Shown: piece by piece, positions 35,123 through 43,146 of the stretch
How positions within the stretch are numbered: the stretch's first letter is position 1
Layout: the number at the start of each line of letters is the position of its first letter
Program-made: the position numbers and the translations under genes
The notes under the pieces: generated by a model
Told to the model about the DNA's origin: nothing
The model's input: only the letters and a program-made list of their open reading frames with translations
Database searches by the model: none
Assembly: GCF_036088315.1 (NCBI RefSeq)
Contig: NZ_CP107996.1
Span: 868,001 to 932,000, forward strand
Direction: 5' to 3'
Source: Streptomyces sp. NBC_00344
GTDB taxonomy: Bacteria; Actinomycetota; Actinomycetes; Streptomycetales; Streptomycetaceae
Length of the DNA stretch: 64,000 bases

Positions 35123-35521
35123 CTAGGAGCGGCGTTCCCACCAGGGCCGGTCCAGTGGTGCCGTCGGGTCGGGCCAGGTCCGCGCGAGGAACGTCTCGTC
35201 GAGTGGCTGGACGAGCGCCCTGAGCTGCCGTGCGCTCCCGCGGGGCAGCGCGCGCAGGGCGGTTTCCAGTACGTCCCGGCTGTATCCGGCGTGACAGCAG
35301 GGGCAGCCGTCGGCCACCACGCTCACCTGCCGCGCGGGGCCGTGCACGTGTTTCTTCCAGCTCCGCAGGGCGAGAGCAACGGCCCCCGGTCCCAGCGAGG
35401 ACCGTTCGAGAGCCATGACATCGCGCTGCGCGGCCGCGTCGAGATGGTCGGCAACCGTACGGGTGGCGGGGCGTATCGGCGTCCGCGCGGAGCGGACCCG
35501 CGCCGGGCTGTTACGCCCCAT
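35123..35521 (-). CDS. Hypothetical protein with CPCC motif
   Basis: A 132-residue basic protein without signal peptide or membrane helix. The core reads ALRSWKKHVHGP, then VADGCPCCHAGYSRDVLETA, then ALPRGSARQLRALVQPLDE, and the end is RPWWERRS. The three close cysteines and a nearby histidine could bind zinc or iron. I do not recognise a named family, although similar actinobacterial proteins with the CPCC and the WWE-type ends appear to exist. The start at 35521 follows GAAAGG. It is flanked by hairpins. Confidence 0.6.
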   Translation of the reverse strand: MGRNSPARVRSARTPIRPATRTVADHLDAAAQRDVMALERSSLGPGAVALALRSWKKHVHGPARQVSVVADGCPCCHAGYSRDVLETALRALPRGSARQLRALVQPLDETFLARTWPDPTAPLDRPWWERRS

Positions 35522-35675
35522 GGGCCTTTCGGGTGATCTGCATACGGGGATCCTCACACACCGGCGCCGTGTGTGCACCCGGATTTGGCGCGCCCCGCGC
35601 GAACCGTCCGAGCGCTGAACGGCGACGGTGTCCGGTGCCACCCACCGCCGGGTGGCACCGGACATCCGGTGCGCC

Positions 35676-36932
35676 TCAGCCGTGCAGCAGAACGGGGAAG
35701 GACTCCTTGTCGTTCTGGGTCATCACCGGAAGATTGCGGATCTCCTCGTCCGGCACGGCGAGCCTCAGCCGCGGGAATCGTGCGAACAGCGCGGGCAGGG
35801 CTATCCCGGCCTCCACCCGCGACAGGCCGGCGCCGGGACAGATGTGCGGGCCGTGGCCGAAGGTCATATGACGGATCGGGGTCTTCCGGGTGACGTCGAA
35901 CTCCCCCGCCTCCGGGCCGTGCTGGCCGGTGTCGTGACCGATGGCCCGGTAGGAGATGACCACACCATCGCCCTTCGGGATGACACCGTCACCCACCCGG
36001 ATGTCCTCGGTGGCGAACCGCATCAGCAGATGGGTGGTGGGAGTGTCCCAGCGCAGGGTCTCCTCGATCACCGTTTCCCACGGGATGTCGCCGTCCAGCA
36101 CCTTGCGCAGTTGATCCGGGTGGGTCAGCAGCGCCTGCACCGCGTTGATGATCAACCCGATGGTGGTCTCGTGCCCGGCCGCCACCATCGCCTTCAGATT
36201 GCCCACCACCTCCTCCTCGGTGAGCGGCTCCCCGCCCTCGTCGGCGAGTATCAGCGCGCTGGTCAGGTCGTCGGTGGGTCTCGCCGTCTTCTCACGCACC
36301 AATTCGGTGTAGAAGACGTCGAGTTCCTCCAGCAGCGCGATGCGCTCCTCGTGCGGGGTGAGCATCGAGAAGAAGGCCTTGTACGCCTTCTCGAGGCGGG
36401 GGTGATCGGTCCGGTCCACCCCCATCAGGCTGCCGACCACCCGCATCGGCAGCGGCTGCGCGAAGACCGACTTGAGGTCCACGACACCGTCGGCGCCACG
36501 CTCGGCCAGCGTGTCCAGAAGCTCATCGGTCAGCTGCTCGATGGCCGGGCGCATCTCCTCGAGTCTGCGGGGAGTCAGCGCCTGCGCGGTCTTGGTGCGC
36601 AGGCGGCGGTGGGCGGGTCCGTCCACGGTGAACATGGAACGCCCCGCATCGATCATGCCGATGAGCGGCCATGCCCGGGTCACCACCCCGCTGCGCCAGA
36701 GTCCCCACGCGTCGAGGTCCTTCACCAGGCGCGCGTCGGTGAGCAGTGCGCGTGCCTCCGCGTGCCTGGTGATGGTCCAGGCCGGTACACCGAGAAGTTC
36801 GATCCTGGCCAGCGGGCCGCCGGCGACGAGCTGCGCGGTCTCGCCGGCCAGATCCTGGACCATCGGGTCGATGACGAGCGTCCCGGTACCCGGGCCGGTG
36901 GCGGGGGCGGCGGCGGCATGAGGACAGTTCAC
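35676..36932 (-). CDS. Cytochrome P450, CYP154-like
   Basis: A canonical 418-residue bacterial P450. The I-helix motif is AAGHETT, the ExxR pair is present in IEETLRWDTP, and the heme cysteine is in FGHGPHICPGAGLSR. The GTG start overlaps the stop of the upstream CYP157 gene by GTGA, so both are translated together. CYP157-CYP154 neighbours are typical of Streptomyces, usually behind a conservon. Substrate unknown; reduction by a generic ferredoxin system is expected since none is encoded here. Confidence 0.92.
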   Translation of the reverse strand: MNCPHAAAAPATGPGTGTLVIDPMVQDLAGETAQLVAGGPLARIELLGVPAWTITRHAEARALLTDARLVKDLDAWGLWRSGVVTRAWPLIGMIDAGRSMFTVDGPAHRRLRTKTAQALTPRRLEEMRPAIEQLTDELLDTLAERGADGVVDLKSVFAQPLPMRVVGSLMGVDRTDHPRLEKAYKAFFSMLTPHEERIALLEELDVFYTELVREKTARPTDDLTSALILADEGGEPLTEEEVVGNLKAMVAAGHETTIGLIINAVQALLTHPDQLRKVLDGDIPWETVIEETLRWDTPTTHLLMRFATEDIRVGDGVIPKGDGVVISYRAIGHDTGQHGPEAGEFDVTRKTPIRHMTFGHGPHICPGAGLSRVEAGIALPALFARFPRLRLAVPDEEIRNLPVMTQNDKESFPVLLHG

Positions 36933-38215
36933 GAGAGATCTCCTGTCATGCGTACGGGCGTGAATCGGACCGGCAACGATGTCATCCCCCGCAGGAAGGA
37001 GGACTGGCGCCGGACCAGCTCATCGGCGGGCACCGCCAGATCGAGATCGGGCAGTCTGTCGAGCAGCACCTCGATGCCGGTGCGGGCGATGGTCTCGGCG
37101 ATCTCCTGGGCCGGGAAGGGGCACCGGTATTCGCCGTGGCTGAACGACATGTGCGCGCTGTTGCCGCCTTGTCCCGGCAGGCCGGTGAGCGAAAGCTGCT
37201 GCCGGATGAGGGGGTCCGTGTTGGCCGCTCCCAGACCGAGCAGCAGCATGTCACCGGACCTGACGGTCCGTTCGCCGAGCCGGGTGTCCCGGGCCGCCCA
37301 GCGCCCTGCGAGGATCTGGGTCGGGGTGTCCTCCCAGAGGACCTCGTTCATCGCCTCGGGGACACTGTGCAGGCCGCCGGAGAGTGCGGCGGCGAACTGG
37401 TCGTCGGTGAGCATCAGCCGGATCGAGTTGCCGATCCAGTCGGCGGTGGGCAGATGACCGGCGGCGGTGACGGCCATCAGGTCAAGGACGTATTCCTCGT
37501 CGGTGAACGGCTCCTTGTGCGCGAGCATCCAGGAAGCGATGTCGTTGCCCGGCACGGCGCGTTTGACCGCCAGCAGGTTCTGCATGTGCTCGCCGAACCG
37601 CCGGTGAGCCTCCTGCGCGCCGGGCCCACCATCGGCCAGGGCGTTCAGCACCCGGGCGATCTGCGGCCCTTCGCCGTCCGGGAAGCCGACCAGCCGGGCG
37701 AGTACCAGCACCGGCAGCAGCACCGCGAAGTCGGCGACCAGGTCGGCGTTACCCCGGTCGCAGAACCCGTCGATCAGCCGGTCGGCCAACTGTTCGCAGT
37801 GGCTGCGCAGTTCGAAGGGATCGACGTTCTCCAGAGCAGGGACGACCATCGCGGAGTGCCGACGGTGTTCGGCCCCGGCGGTGAAGTAGATCGACGGCAT
37901 CGGCTGCCCGACCATCGGCAGCAGCGGCCAGTCGTCGGGGATGTGCTCCCACTGGTTCCAGAGCCCGACGTCCCGGGGGTACAACTCGGGGTTGCTGGTG
38001 ACCTGGTGGACTTCTCGGTAGCCGATGACCAGCCAGGCGGGAAATCCACCCGGCAGTTCGACCGGGACCACCGGACCGTGATCGCGACGCATGTCGCGGT
38101 AGAGGCCGGTGGGGTCGACGTGAAATCCGGGCCCGCTGAGCGGCACCGCTTCGGACCCGATACGCACCGGGCAGCCGCCACCGGACGTGGGCGTGGAGGA
38201 AGTTGGACTCGTCAT
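36929..38215 (-). CDS. Cytochrome P450, CYP157-like (no ExxR arginine)
   Basis: A 428-residue P450 paralogue of the conservon CvnE. The heme-binding segment is FSHGEYRCPFPAQEIAE, with an unusual proline after the cysteine neighbourhood. The K-helix signature reads Glu291-Val-Leu-Trp294 in MNEVLWEDTP, so tryptophan again replaces the ExxR arginine. The I helix, AVTAAGHLPTADWIG, lacks the usual Thr pair. It starts the CYP157-CYP154 operon, with no cvnA-D genes beside it. The ATG at 38215 begins MTSPTSSTPTSGGG. Confidence 0.88.
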   Translation of the reverse strand: MTSPTSSTPTSGGGCPVRIGSEAVPLSGPGFHVDPTGLYRDMRRDHGPVVPVELPGGFPAWLVIGYREVHQVTSNPELYPRDVGLWNQWEHIPDDWPLLPMVGQPMPSIYFTAGAEHRRHSAMVVPALENVDPFELRSHCEQLADRLIDGFCDRGNADLVADFAVLLPVLVLARLVGFPDGEGPQIARVLNALADGGPGAQEAHRRFGEHMQNLLAVKRAVPGNDIASWMLAHKEPFTDEEYVLDLMAVTAAGHLPTADWIGNSIRLMLTDDQFAAALSGGLHSVPEAMNEVLWEDTPTQILAGRWAARDTRLGERTVRSGDMLLLGLGAANTDPLIRQQLSLTGLPGQGGNSAHMSFSHGEYRCPFPAQEIAETIARTGIEVLLDRLPDLDLAVPADELVRRQSSFLRGMTSLPVRFTPVRMTGDLS

Positions 38216-38584
38216 CGTTCGGACTCCTGAGGCGACGGCTTCACGCGTTGCGGCCGGACGATCAACGCGTGCCCACTATAAGGAAGCGTGGTGACGCTTC
38301 TCCTGCCTTTGAGAACTCTCCGTGTCTTTTCAGTGATCACAAACGACCGACAGCAGTGCATAGATGATCACAACTCCGGCGAAGCTACGGAATGTGATCT
38401 CTCGTTGACGTCTTCGCCGCTCGGCGTCCGCAACTGCCCCCGACCGGCTCAGGCCCTTGGTGAAGCGCTTGCTGCCCATTGGCCGCATGTTCATCAAATC
38501 CATCCTCCGCCACACACCGTCCGCCCTGAAGAGTGCGGATCGGCCCGGCACCCGGGCCGAAACGAGCTCGAGAAGGAGACGCTC
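38216..38584. promoter_or_regulatory. Divergent promoter region, CYP157 / phosphoesterase
   Basis: A 369-bp gap between divergent genes. Three GTGATC-type elements lie at 38333 (GTGATCAC), 38364 (ATGATCAC) and 38394 (GTGATCT), 31 and 30 bp apart, about three helical turns each. This region is also clearly less GC-rich. It may bind a regulator cooperatively; which one cannot be told. Confidence 0.4.
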
Positions 38585-40012
38585 ATGGCCGATTTGACGC
38601 GACGCAGACTCCTTGGATCAGCGGCGGGCGCCGTGGGCGGAGCGGCAGCCCTGTCGCTGCTCCCGCCCAGCGTGCAGAAGGCCGTAGCGGCGGGCCCGCC
38701 GCGTCACGGCTCGATGCGCGACATCGAACACGTCGTCCTGCTGATGCAGGAGAACCGGTCCTTCGACCACTATTTCGGCACGCTCTCCGGCGTACGCGGC
38801 TTCAGTGACCCCGACGCCTTGAAGCTCGACAACGGCCGTTCGGTCTTCTACCAGCCCGACACGGTGAACCCCAACGGCTATCTGCTGCCGTTCCACCTGG
38901 ACACCCACACCACGAGCGCCCAGGCCATTCCGTCGACCAGCCATGCCTGGTCGGTGCAGCACCAAGCATGGAACAACGGCAGGATGGACCAATGGCTGCC
39001 GGCGCACCGCAAGGCGGACGGCGTCAACGGACCGTATGTGATGGGCTATTACACCCGCGAGGACATCCCCTTCCAGTTCGCCCTGGCCGAGACGTTCACC
39101 ATCTGCGACAACTACTTCTGTTCGGTCTTCGGCCCCACCTGGCCGAACCGTCTCTACTGGATGACCGGCACCATAGATCCGGGCGGAACCAAGGGCGGCC
39201 CCATCCTCAACAACACCGCGCCCAAGCCGTATCAGTGGATGACCTACGCCGAACGCCTGCAGGCTGCGGGTATCAGCTGGAAGGTCTACCAGCAGGACGA
39301 CGACTACGGCTGCAACATGCTGGAGAACTTCCAGTCCTTCAAGGACGCCAAGCCGGGCGATGAGCTCTACGAGCGAGGCGTACGCCCGCAGCCCGAGGGC
39401 ACCTTCGAGGACGACGCCCGCAACGACCGGCTGCCGGCCGTCTCCTGGATCATGCCCACCAGTTACCAGTCCGAGCACCCCGACTACCTCCCCGCGGCCG
39501 GGGCGGACTTCGTGGCGCAGAAGATCGAGGCCATAGCCTCCAACCCGAAGGTGTGGGCCAAGACCGCCTTCATTCTCAACTATGACGAGAACGACGGCCT
39601 GTTCGACCATGTGGCTCCGCCGACCCCGAAGGCGGGCGCGGTCGACGAGTTCGTCCAGGGCCTGCCCATCGGTGGCGGCTTCCGGGTCCCCTCGATCATC
39701 GTGTCACCCTGGACTGTGGGAGGCTGGGTCGCCGGCGAGGCCTTCGACCACACCTCGGTGCTCCAGTTCCTGGAGCGCTTCACGGGCATCCGGGAGACCA
39801 ACATCAGCCAGTGGCGCCGCCGCACCTTCGGCGACCTGACATCGGCCTTCCGCTTCTCCGACACCCACCGCCGTCCGCCCCGCCTGCCCGACGACACGGC
39901 AGAGCAGCTGGATCAGGCGAAGGAAGAGGTGGCCACCCTGCCGAAGCCGACCCTGCCCGGCGCCGACCAGCGGTTCCCGAAGCAGGAACACGGGCACCGG
40001 CCCCGCACCTAG
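38585..40012 (+). CDS. Tat-secreted phosphoesterase, phospholipase C family
   Basis: A 475-residue protein of the non-haemolytic phospholipase C/acid phosphatase family (phosphoesterase fold of the alkaline-phosphatase group). The Tat signal is TRRRLLGSAAGAVGG, with cleavage near AVAA. Catalytic/metal-binding signatures are HVVLLMQENRSFDHYFGTL, the threonine-containing NYFCSVFGPTWPNR, ILNYDENDGLFDHVAPP and the VPSIIVSPW strand. The ATG at 38585 has AAGGAG upstream. It should release phosphate groups from phospholipids or other esters outside the cell. Such genes are often phosphate-controlled; a clear PHO box was not seen. Confidence 0.88.
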   Translation: MADLTRRRLLGSAAGAVGGAAALSLLPPSVQKAVAAGPPRHGSMRDIEHVVLLMQENRSFDHYFGTLSGVRGFSDPDALKLDNGRSVFYQPDTVNPNGYLLPFHLDTHTTSAQAIPSTSHAWSVQHQAWNNGRMDQWLPAHRKADGVNGPYVMGYYTREDIPFQFALAETFTICDNYFCSVFGPTWPNRLYWMTGTIDPGGTKGGPILNNTAPKPYQWMTYAERLQAAGISWKVYQQDDDYGCNMLENFQSFKDAKPGDELYERGVRPQPEGTFEDDARNDRLPAVSWIMPTSYQSEHPDYLPAAGADFVAQKIEAIASNPKVWAKTAFILNYDENDGLFDHVAPPTPKAGAVDEFVQGLPIGGGFRVPSIIVSPWTVGGWVAGEAFDHTSVLQFLERFTGIRETNISQWRRRTFGDLTSAFRFSDTHRRPPRLPDDTAEQLDQAKEEVATLPKPTLPGADQRFPKQEHGHRPRT

Positions 40013-40021
40013 CCGCCCGGC

Positions 40022-40060
40022 GTTGCCGGGGGCCGTCCGGTGCGGGCAGCCCCCGGCAAC
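40022..40060 (+). terminator. Hairpin after the phosphoesterase gene
   Basis: A perfect 12-bp stem, GTTGCCGGGGGC with GCCCCCGGCAAC, and a 15-nt loop, starting 9 bp after the stop codon. Confidence 0.75.
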
Positions 40061-40124
40061 AGCCATCACGGGAGAGAGCGCCGCCTGCCGTCCGCCGAGC
40101 ACACGGTCCCCGCCTTCGGGCAGT

Positions 40125-40664
40125 TCACGGCATGGCGGGCCGGTCGACGAACAGCGTACGCACGATCTCCCAGCCGCTTCCGTCGCGGCGGACTCCGCGC
40201 AGCTGATCGAAGGTCCCGATGCCCCCGCAGGCGATCAGCTCGTCGGTGGCGAGCGAAGCGGTGGCCAGGGTGCGGGCCGGAGCCCAGTCGGTGGACAGCG
40301 CGAGCCGGCGCCCCATCTGCACCCATCCGGCGGGCGTACCGGTCACGATCCACAGGTCGGGCTGTCCGGCCGTGAACCGCCGGGCCTGCCGCAGCCAGGA
40401 AGCGGCCTGCTCGGGCCAGTGCACGGTGTCCAGCACCTCACCGCCCTGCTCCTCCCAGGCCAACGCCAGCTGCCCGGCGGCCCGACGGGACACTCCGTCG
40501 CGGGACGAGCCGAGCACGACCGTGACCGGCCGGGGCCGCCGCGACACGGCAAGCCGCATCAGCGCGGAACACTCCGCGACCGTCAGCGCCCGGGGCGGCG
40601 CGCCGGGGGCCGTGCGCCGGGCCTTCGGCGACCAGCTGCCCGCCGGTGTGTCGTCGTCCGGCAT
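40125..40664 (-). CDS. Unknown protein, last gene of the sigma/methyltransferase operon
   Basis: A 179-residue soluble protein. The middle has alternating strand/helix text (PVTVVLGSSRDGVSRRAAGQ, PDLWIVTGTPAGWVQMG) and the end reads SGWEIVRTLFVDRPAMP. Similar proteins are sometimes called periplasmic-binding-like, but no signal peptide is present. No family can be named with confidence. The ATG at 40664 has GGAGAGGAGAAGG just upstream. An alternative start at 40709 overlaps the 2OG-oxygenase stop by ATGA and would add 15 residues. Its conserved coupling to the three genes upstream suggests a common role. Confidence 0.65.
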   Translation of the reverse strand: MPDDDTPAGSWSPKARRTAPGAPPRALTVAECSALMRLAVSRRPRPVTVVLGSSRDGVSRRAAGQLALAWEEQGGEVLDTVHWPEQAASWLRQARRFTAGQPDLWIVTGTPAGWVQMGRRLALSTDWAPARTLATASLATDELIACGGIGTFDQLRGVRRDGSGWEIVRTLFVDRPAMP

Positions 40665-40705
40665 TGTCCTTCTCCTCTCCGTCGCCGCCCGTCGCGAAGC
40701 CGGTG

Positions 40706-41443
40706 TCATGCCGCGTCGTGGAAGACCAGGCCCAGGGTGTGTCGGCGGCCGGACCTGATCGCCGATACCCCGTGCCGTACCGGTGACGCCGACCAGCCGC
40801 GCCGTGACATCACTGGCCGGTCCCGCGTGGTGAACACCAGCCCATGACCCTGCGGGATGAGAGTCGCCGTACCTCTGGACTGGGCTCGGGGGCGCTGCTC
40901 GACCAGCAGGAACTCACCGCCGGTGTGGTCCTCGCCCGGGGCGTTCAGATTGATGACGACCTGCAGCGGGAAGACCTTCTCGCCGAAGATGTCCCGGTGG
41001 AGGGCATTCCAGTCACCGGTCTCGTAGCGGAGCAGGATCGGGGTGGGCCGCACCTGTCCGGCGTCGTGGCAGATCCTCAGCCATTCGTCGAGGGTGTCCG
41101 GCCATTCGGCGTCGCGGCCGAGCCGCCGGTACCAGTCGCGGGCGATGGGCAGCAGCCGTGGATACAGCTCGTCACGCAGCCGTTGCACCACTTCGGGGAG
41201 CGGGTGGCCGAAGTAGCGGTACTCGCCGCTGCCGAACCGGTGGCGCCGCATATCGACGGTGGAACGGAATCGTTCCGTGTCCTCGTGCATTCCGGCCAGT
41301 TCGGCGCACTGACGCGGCGTCAGCAACTGTGGCAGCAGAGCGCACCCGTAAGCGTCGACCTCTTCGGTGACCGCCTCCCAGTCGGCTGCGGCGACCCGGC
41401 GGGCGTACACATCTGCCGTGGCTCTCTGTTCCGTGGTGGTCAT
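40706..41443 (-). CDS. 2-oxoglutarate/Fe(II)-dependent oxygenase
   Basis: A 245-residue dioxygenase of the prolyl-hydroxylase-like group. Metal ligands are the HxD in WNALHRDIFGE and the distal His in SPVRHGVSAI, followed by the 2-oxoglutarate-binding Arg in GRRHTLGLVF. It is not a classical AlkB by sequence. However, its gene overlaps the O6-methylguanine methyltransferase gene by ATGA, in the same operon as an ECF sigma factor, so a part in alkylation-damage repair or an associated hydroxylation is plausible. The ATG at 41443 begins MTTTEQRATADV. Confidence 0.85.
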   Translation of the reverse strand: MTTTEQRATADVYARRVAAADWEAVTEEVDAYGCALLPQLLTPRQCAELAGMHEDTERFRSTVDMRRHRFGSGEYRYFGHPLPEVVQRLRDELYPRLLPIARDWYRRLGRDAEWPDTLDEWLRICHDAGQVRPTPILLRYETGDWNALHRDIFGEKVFPLQVVINLNAPGEDHTGGEFLLVEQRPRAQSRGTATLIPQGHGLVFTTRDRPVMSRRGWSASPVRHGVSAIRSGRRHTLGLVFHDAA

Positions 41444-42060
41444 GCTGCTGCCTCCAAGGCCAACAGGGCGTGTTTGGCTTCCGTACCGCCCGCATAACCG
41501 CCCGCCGTACCGTCGGAGCGCACCACTCGATGGCACGGCACGACGACCGGCAGCGGATTGGTGGCGCAGGCGGTGCCCACCGCCCGGACCGCTCTGGGGC
41601 TGCCGGACGCGGCGGCCACCTGGGCGTAGCTCTCGGTGTGCCCGTAGGTGATGTCGGGCAGGTGGTGAAGGACCTCGCGGCGGAAGCCCTTCGACAGGCG
41701 CCAGTCGAGCAGAAGCTCGAAGCGGGTGCGCTGTCCACCGAAGTACTCATCGATCTGCCGTCGTACCTCGTCCAGGCGGGCCGGTGCCCGCAGGATGCGG
41801 GGGCTGATGCCGGTGGCCAGCTGTTCCAGGACCAGCTCATGGTCCTGCACGGCGTAGGCGACCCTGACCAGGCCCTGATCAGTGGCGGCGAGCAGCAGGT
41901 TCCCGACGGGGGTGTCCAGCGTGGTGTAGGCGACGTCGAGCACACCCTCGCGCTGCGCGTGGCCCGCGAGCCGGGAGTGCAGACGCTGCATCGCCTGCTC
42001 GTCCTGGTCGGGAAGCGGCGCGAACAGGCGCCCGACCTCTGGTTCGGATGCGGTCATCAT
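41440..42060 (-). CDS. ogt: Methylated-DNA-[protein]-cysteine S-methyltransferase
   Basis: A 206-residue DNA repair protein. The alkyl-acceptor cysteine is in VVPCHRVVRSDG, followed by GGYAGGTEAK, and the DNA-binding segment is KGFRREVLHHLPDI. The N-terminus has an extra section of about 40 residues (EPEVGRLFAPLPDQDEQAMQ, then a helix RLHSRLAGHAQREG) that the methyltransferase domain does not need. The start overlaps the sigma-factor stop by 4 bp. It transfers alkyl groups from O6-alkylguanine to itself. In Ada the same chemistry serves as a sensor, which is worth testing here. Confidence 0.93.
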   Translation of the reverse strand: MMTASEPEVGRLFAPLPDQDEQAMQRLHSRLAGHAQREGVLDVAYTTLDTPVGNLLLAATDQGLVRVAYAVQDHELVLEQLATGISPRILRAPARLDEVRRQIDEYFGGQRTRFELLLDWRLSKGFRREVLHHLPDITYGHTESYAQVAAASGSPRAVRAVGTACATNPLPVVVPCHRVVRSDGTAGGYAGGTEAKHALLALEAAA

Positions 42061-42614
42061 CGGGGTGCTCCCCTCCGGTCGGTCGATCTGGACTCGAGTT
42101 TTCTGTGGTCATCAGCAGCCGCGACTGCGGATTCGCCGCTTGTGTCGTCGGCCGCGGGATACATGGTGCGCAGCGCCTTGATCCCGTCGGCCGCCGCTCT
42201 GCGCGCGGCTTCCACGCTGCCGCCGCAGATCACAGCGATCTCCTTGTAGGGAAGGCCGGCGAGGTAGTGGTAGGCGACGACCTGACGCTGGCGGGACGTC
42301 AGCTGCTGCAGCACGTTCCAGAGGTCGCCGTCCCAGTCCTCGGGCCGTCCGCTGCGAGAGGGACGCTCCGGCAGCTCGTCCACCGGCACAGGCCTGCGCG
42401 CGGCGGCTCGAGTCACATCGATGGCCTTGCGGTGGGCGATCGTCACCAGCCACGCCTCGACGTTCGCGTCCTGAGGCAGGTCGGGATACGCCTTCAGGGC
42501 GGCCAGAAACGTCTCCGACCAGGCGTCCTCCGCGTCCTGCGGCCCCAGCACGGCACGACATACGCGCAGGACCACCGGCCCGTGGTCGGTCACGATCTGC
42601 TCGAAAGGTTGCAT
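42057..42614 (-). CDS. ECF-type RNA polymerase sigma factor
   Basis: A 185-residue sigma-70 family protein of the ECF group. Region 2: VLGPQDAEDAWSETFLAAL and VEAWLVTIAHRKAIDVTRAA. Region 4: LTSRQRQVVAYHYLAGLPYK and EAARRAAADGIKALRT. A 35-residue charged tail follows. No anti-sigma gene is adjacent, while the coupled next gene encodes a methyltransferase with an unusual N-terminal extension. The ATG at 42614 follows AGGATGTGACC; a longer frame upstream runs through the broken methyltransferase remnant and is not coding. Confidence 0.92.
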   Translation of the reverse strand: MQPFEQIVTDHGPVVLRVCRAVLGPQDAEDAWSETFLAALKAYPDLPQDANVEAWLVTIAHRKAIDVTRAAARRPVPVDELPERPSRSGRPEDWDGDLWNVLQQLTSRQRQVVAYHYLAGLPYKEIAVICGGSVEAARRAAADGIKALRTMYPAADDTSGESAVAAADDHRKLESRSTDRRGAPR

Positions 42615-42639
42615 GGTCACATCCTGTAAACGTCTCAGC

Positions 42640-43001
42640 GGCCCGGAACGTGAGGCTCTGCTTCGGAAACGCCGTGCTTTCTTCGTCCTGGGCGGCTCTT
42701 CGAACCAGGACGAAGAGCTTGCGGTCCAGAGCGCCCGCGCGGCCGACCGGGCTGCCGTCGGCTCCCACCGCACGGTGACACGGAACGATCGCGGACGACG
42801 GATTGCGTCCGTCCGCCGCGCCGGCCCCCCGGACGCGCGCCGGATCTCCGAGCTGCCGCGCCAAGTCGCCGCAGGTCCGGGCCTCGCCGTGGGGAATGTC
42901 CTCAAGCAGCCGCCAAAGGCGCCGCTTGAACGCATCACCTCTGAGAACGATCTTCGGAACCTTTGCCGGGCCGTGGCCGTGGATGCAGCCGTGCTTGTCA
43001 T
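42640..43001 (-). pseudogene. Remnant of a second methylated-DNA methyltransferase gene
   Basis: Read on the minus strand in the frame containing codon 43002-43000, this stretch encodes a clear methyltransferase domain: GDAFKRRLWRLLEDIPHGEA, GDLARQLGDP, GAADGRNPSSAIVPCHRAVG and DGSPVGRAGALDRK. The acceptor motif PCHR is intact. But this frame has no start codon between its upstream stop (43048-43050) and the domain, and no stop before the sigma gene. An ATG with a good SD (AAGGAGAG) sits at 43001 in a different frame, so a frameshift near the 5' end is likely. It belongs to the same strand as the intact operon it precedes. Confidence 0.7.
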
Positions 43002-43146
43002 GGCGGCGCTCTCCTTCCTGCTGTGCTGAGGAGGCCCGAACCGCCCCTCACACCCGGTAGACGCCCTGGGCGCACAGAACGTGAGGGCGTCCCTTTCCGG
43101 GGCCAGGGCTCACTGCGTCGGGTTGCTTCATTACGATCTACCTCTC

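Noticed and set aside
35628..37457. Long plus-strand open frames opposite the P450 genes
   Set aside because: They are antisense shadows; the minus strand encodes two complete P450s with heme-binding cysteines.
42615..43001. A 315-residue sigma factor starting at 43001
   Set aside because: The upstream part in this frame has no sigma features and runs across the methyltransferase remnant in another frame; the start at 42614 gives a normal ECF sigma factor.
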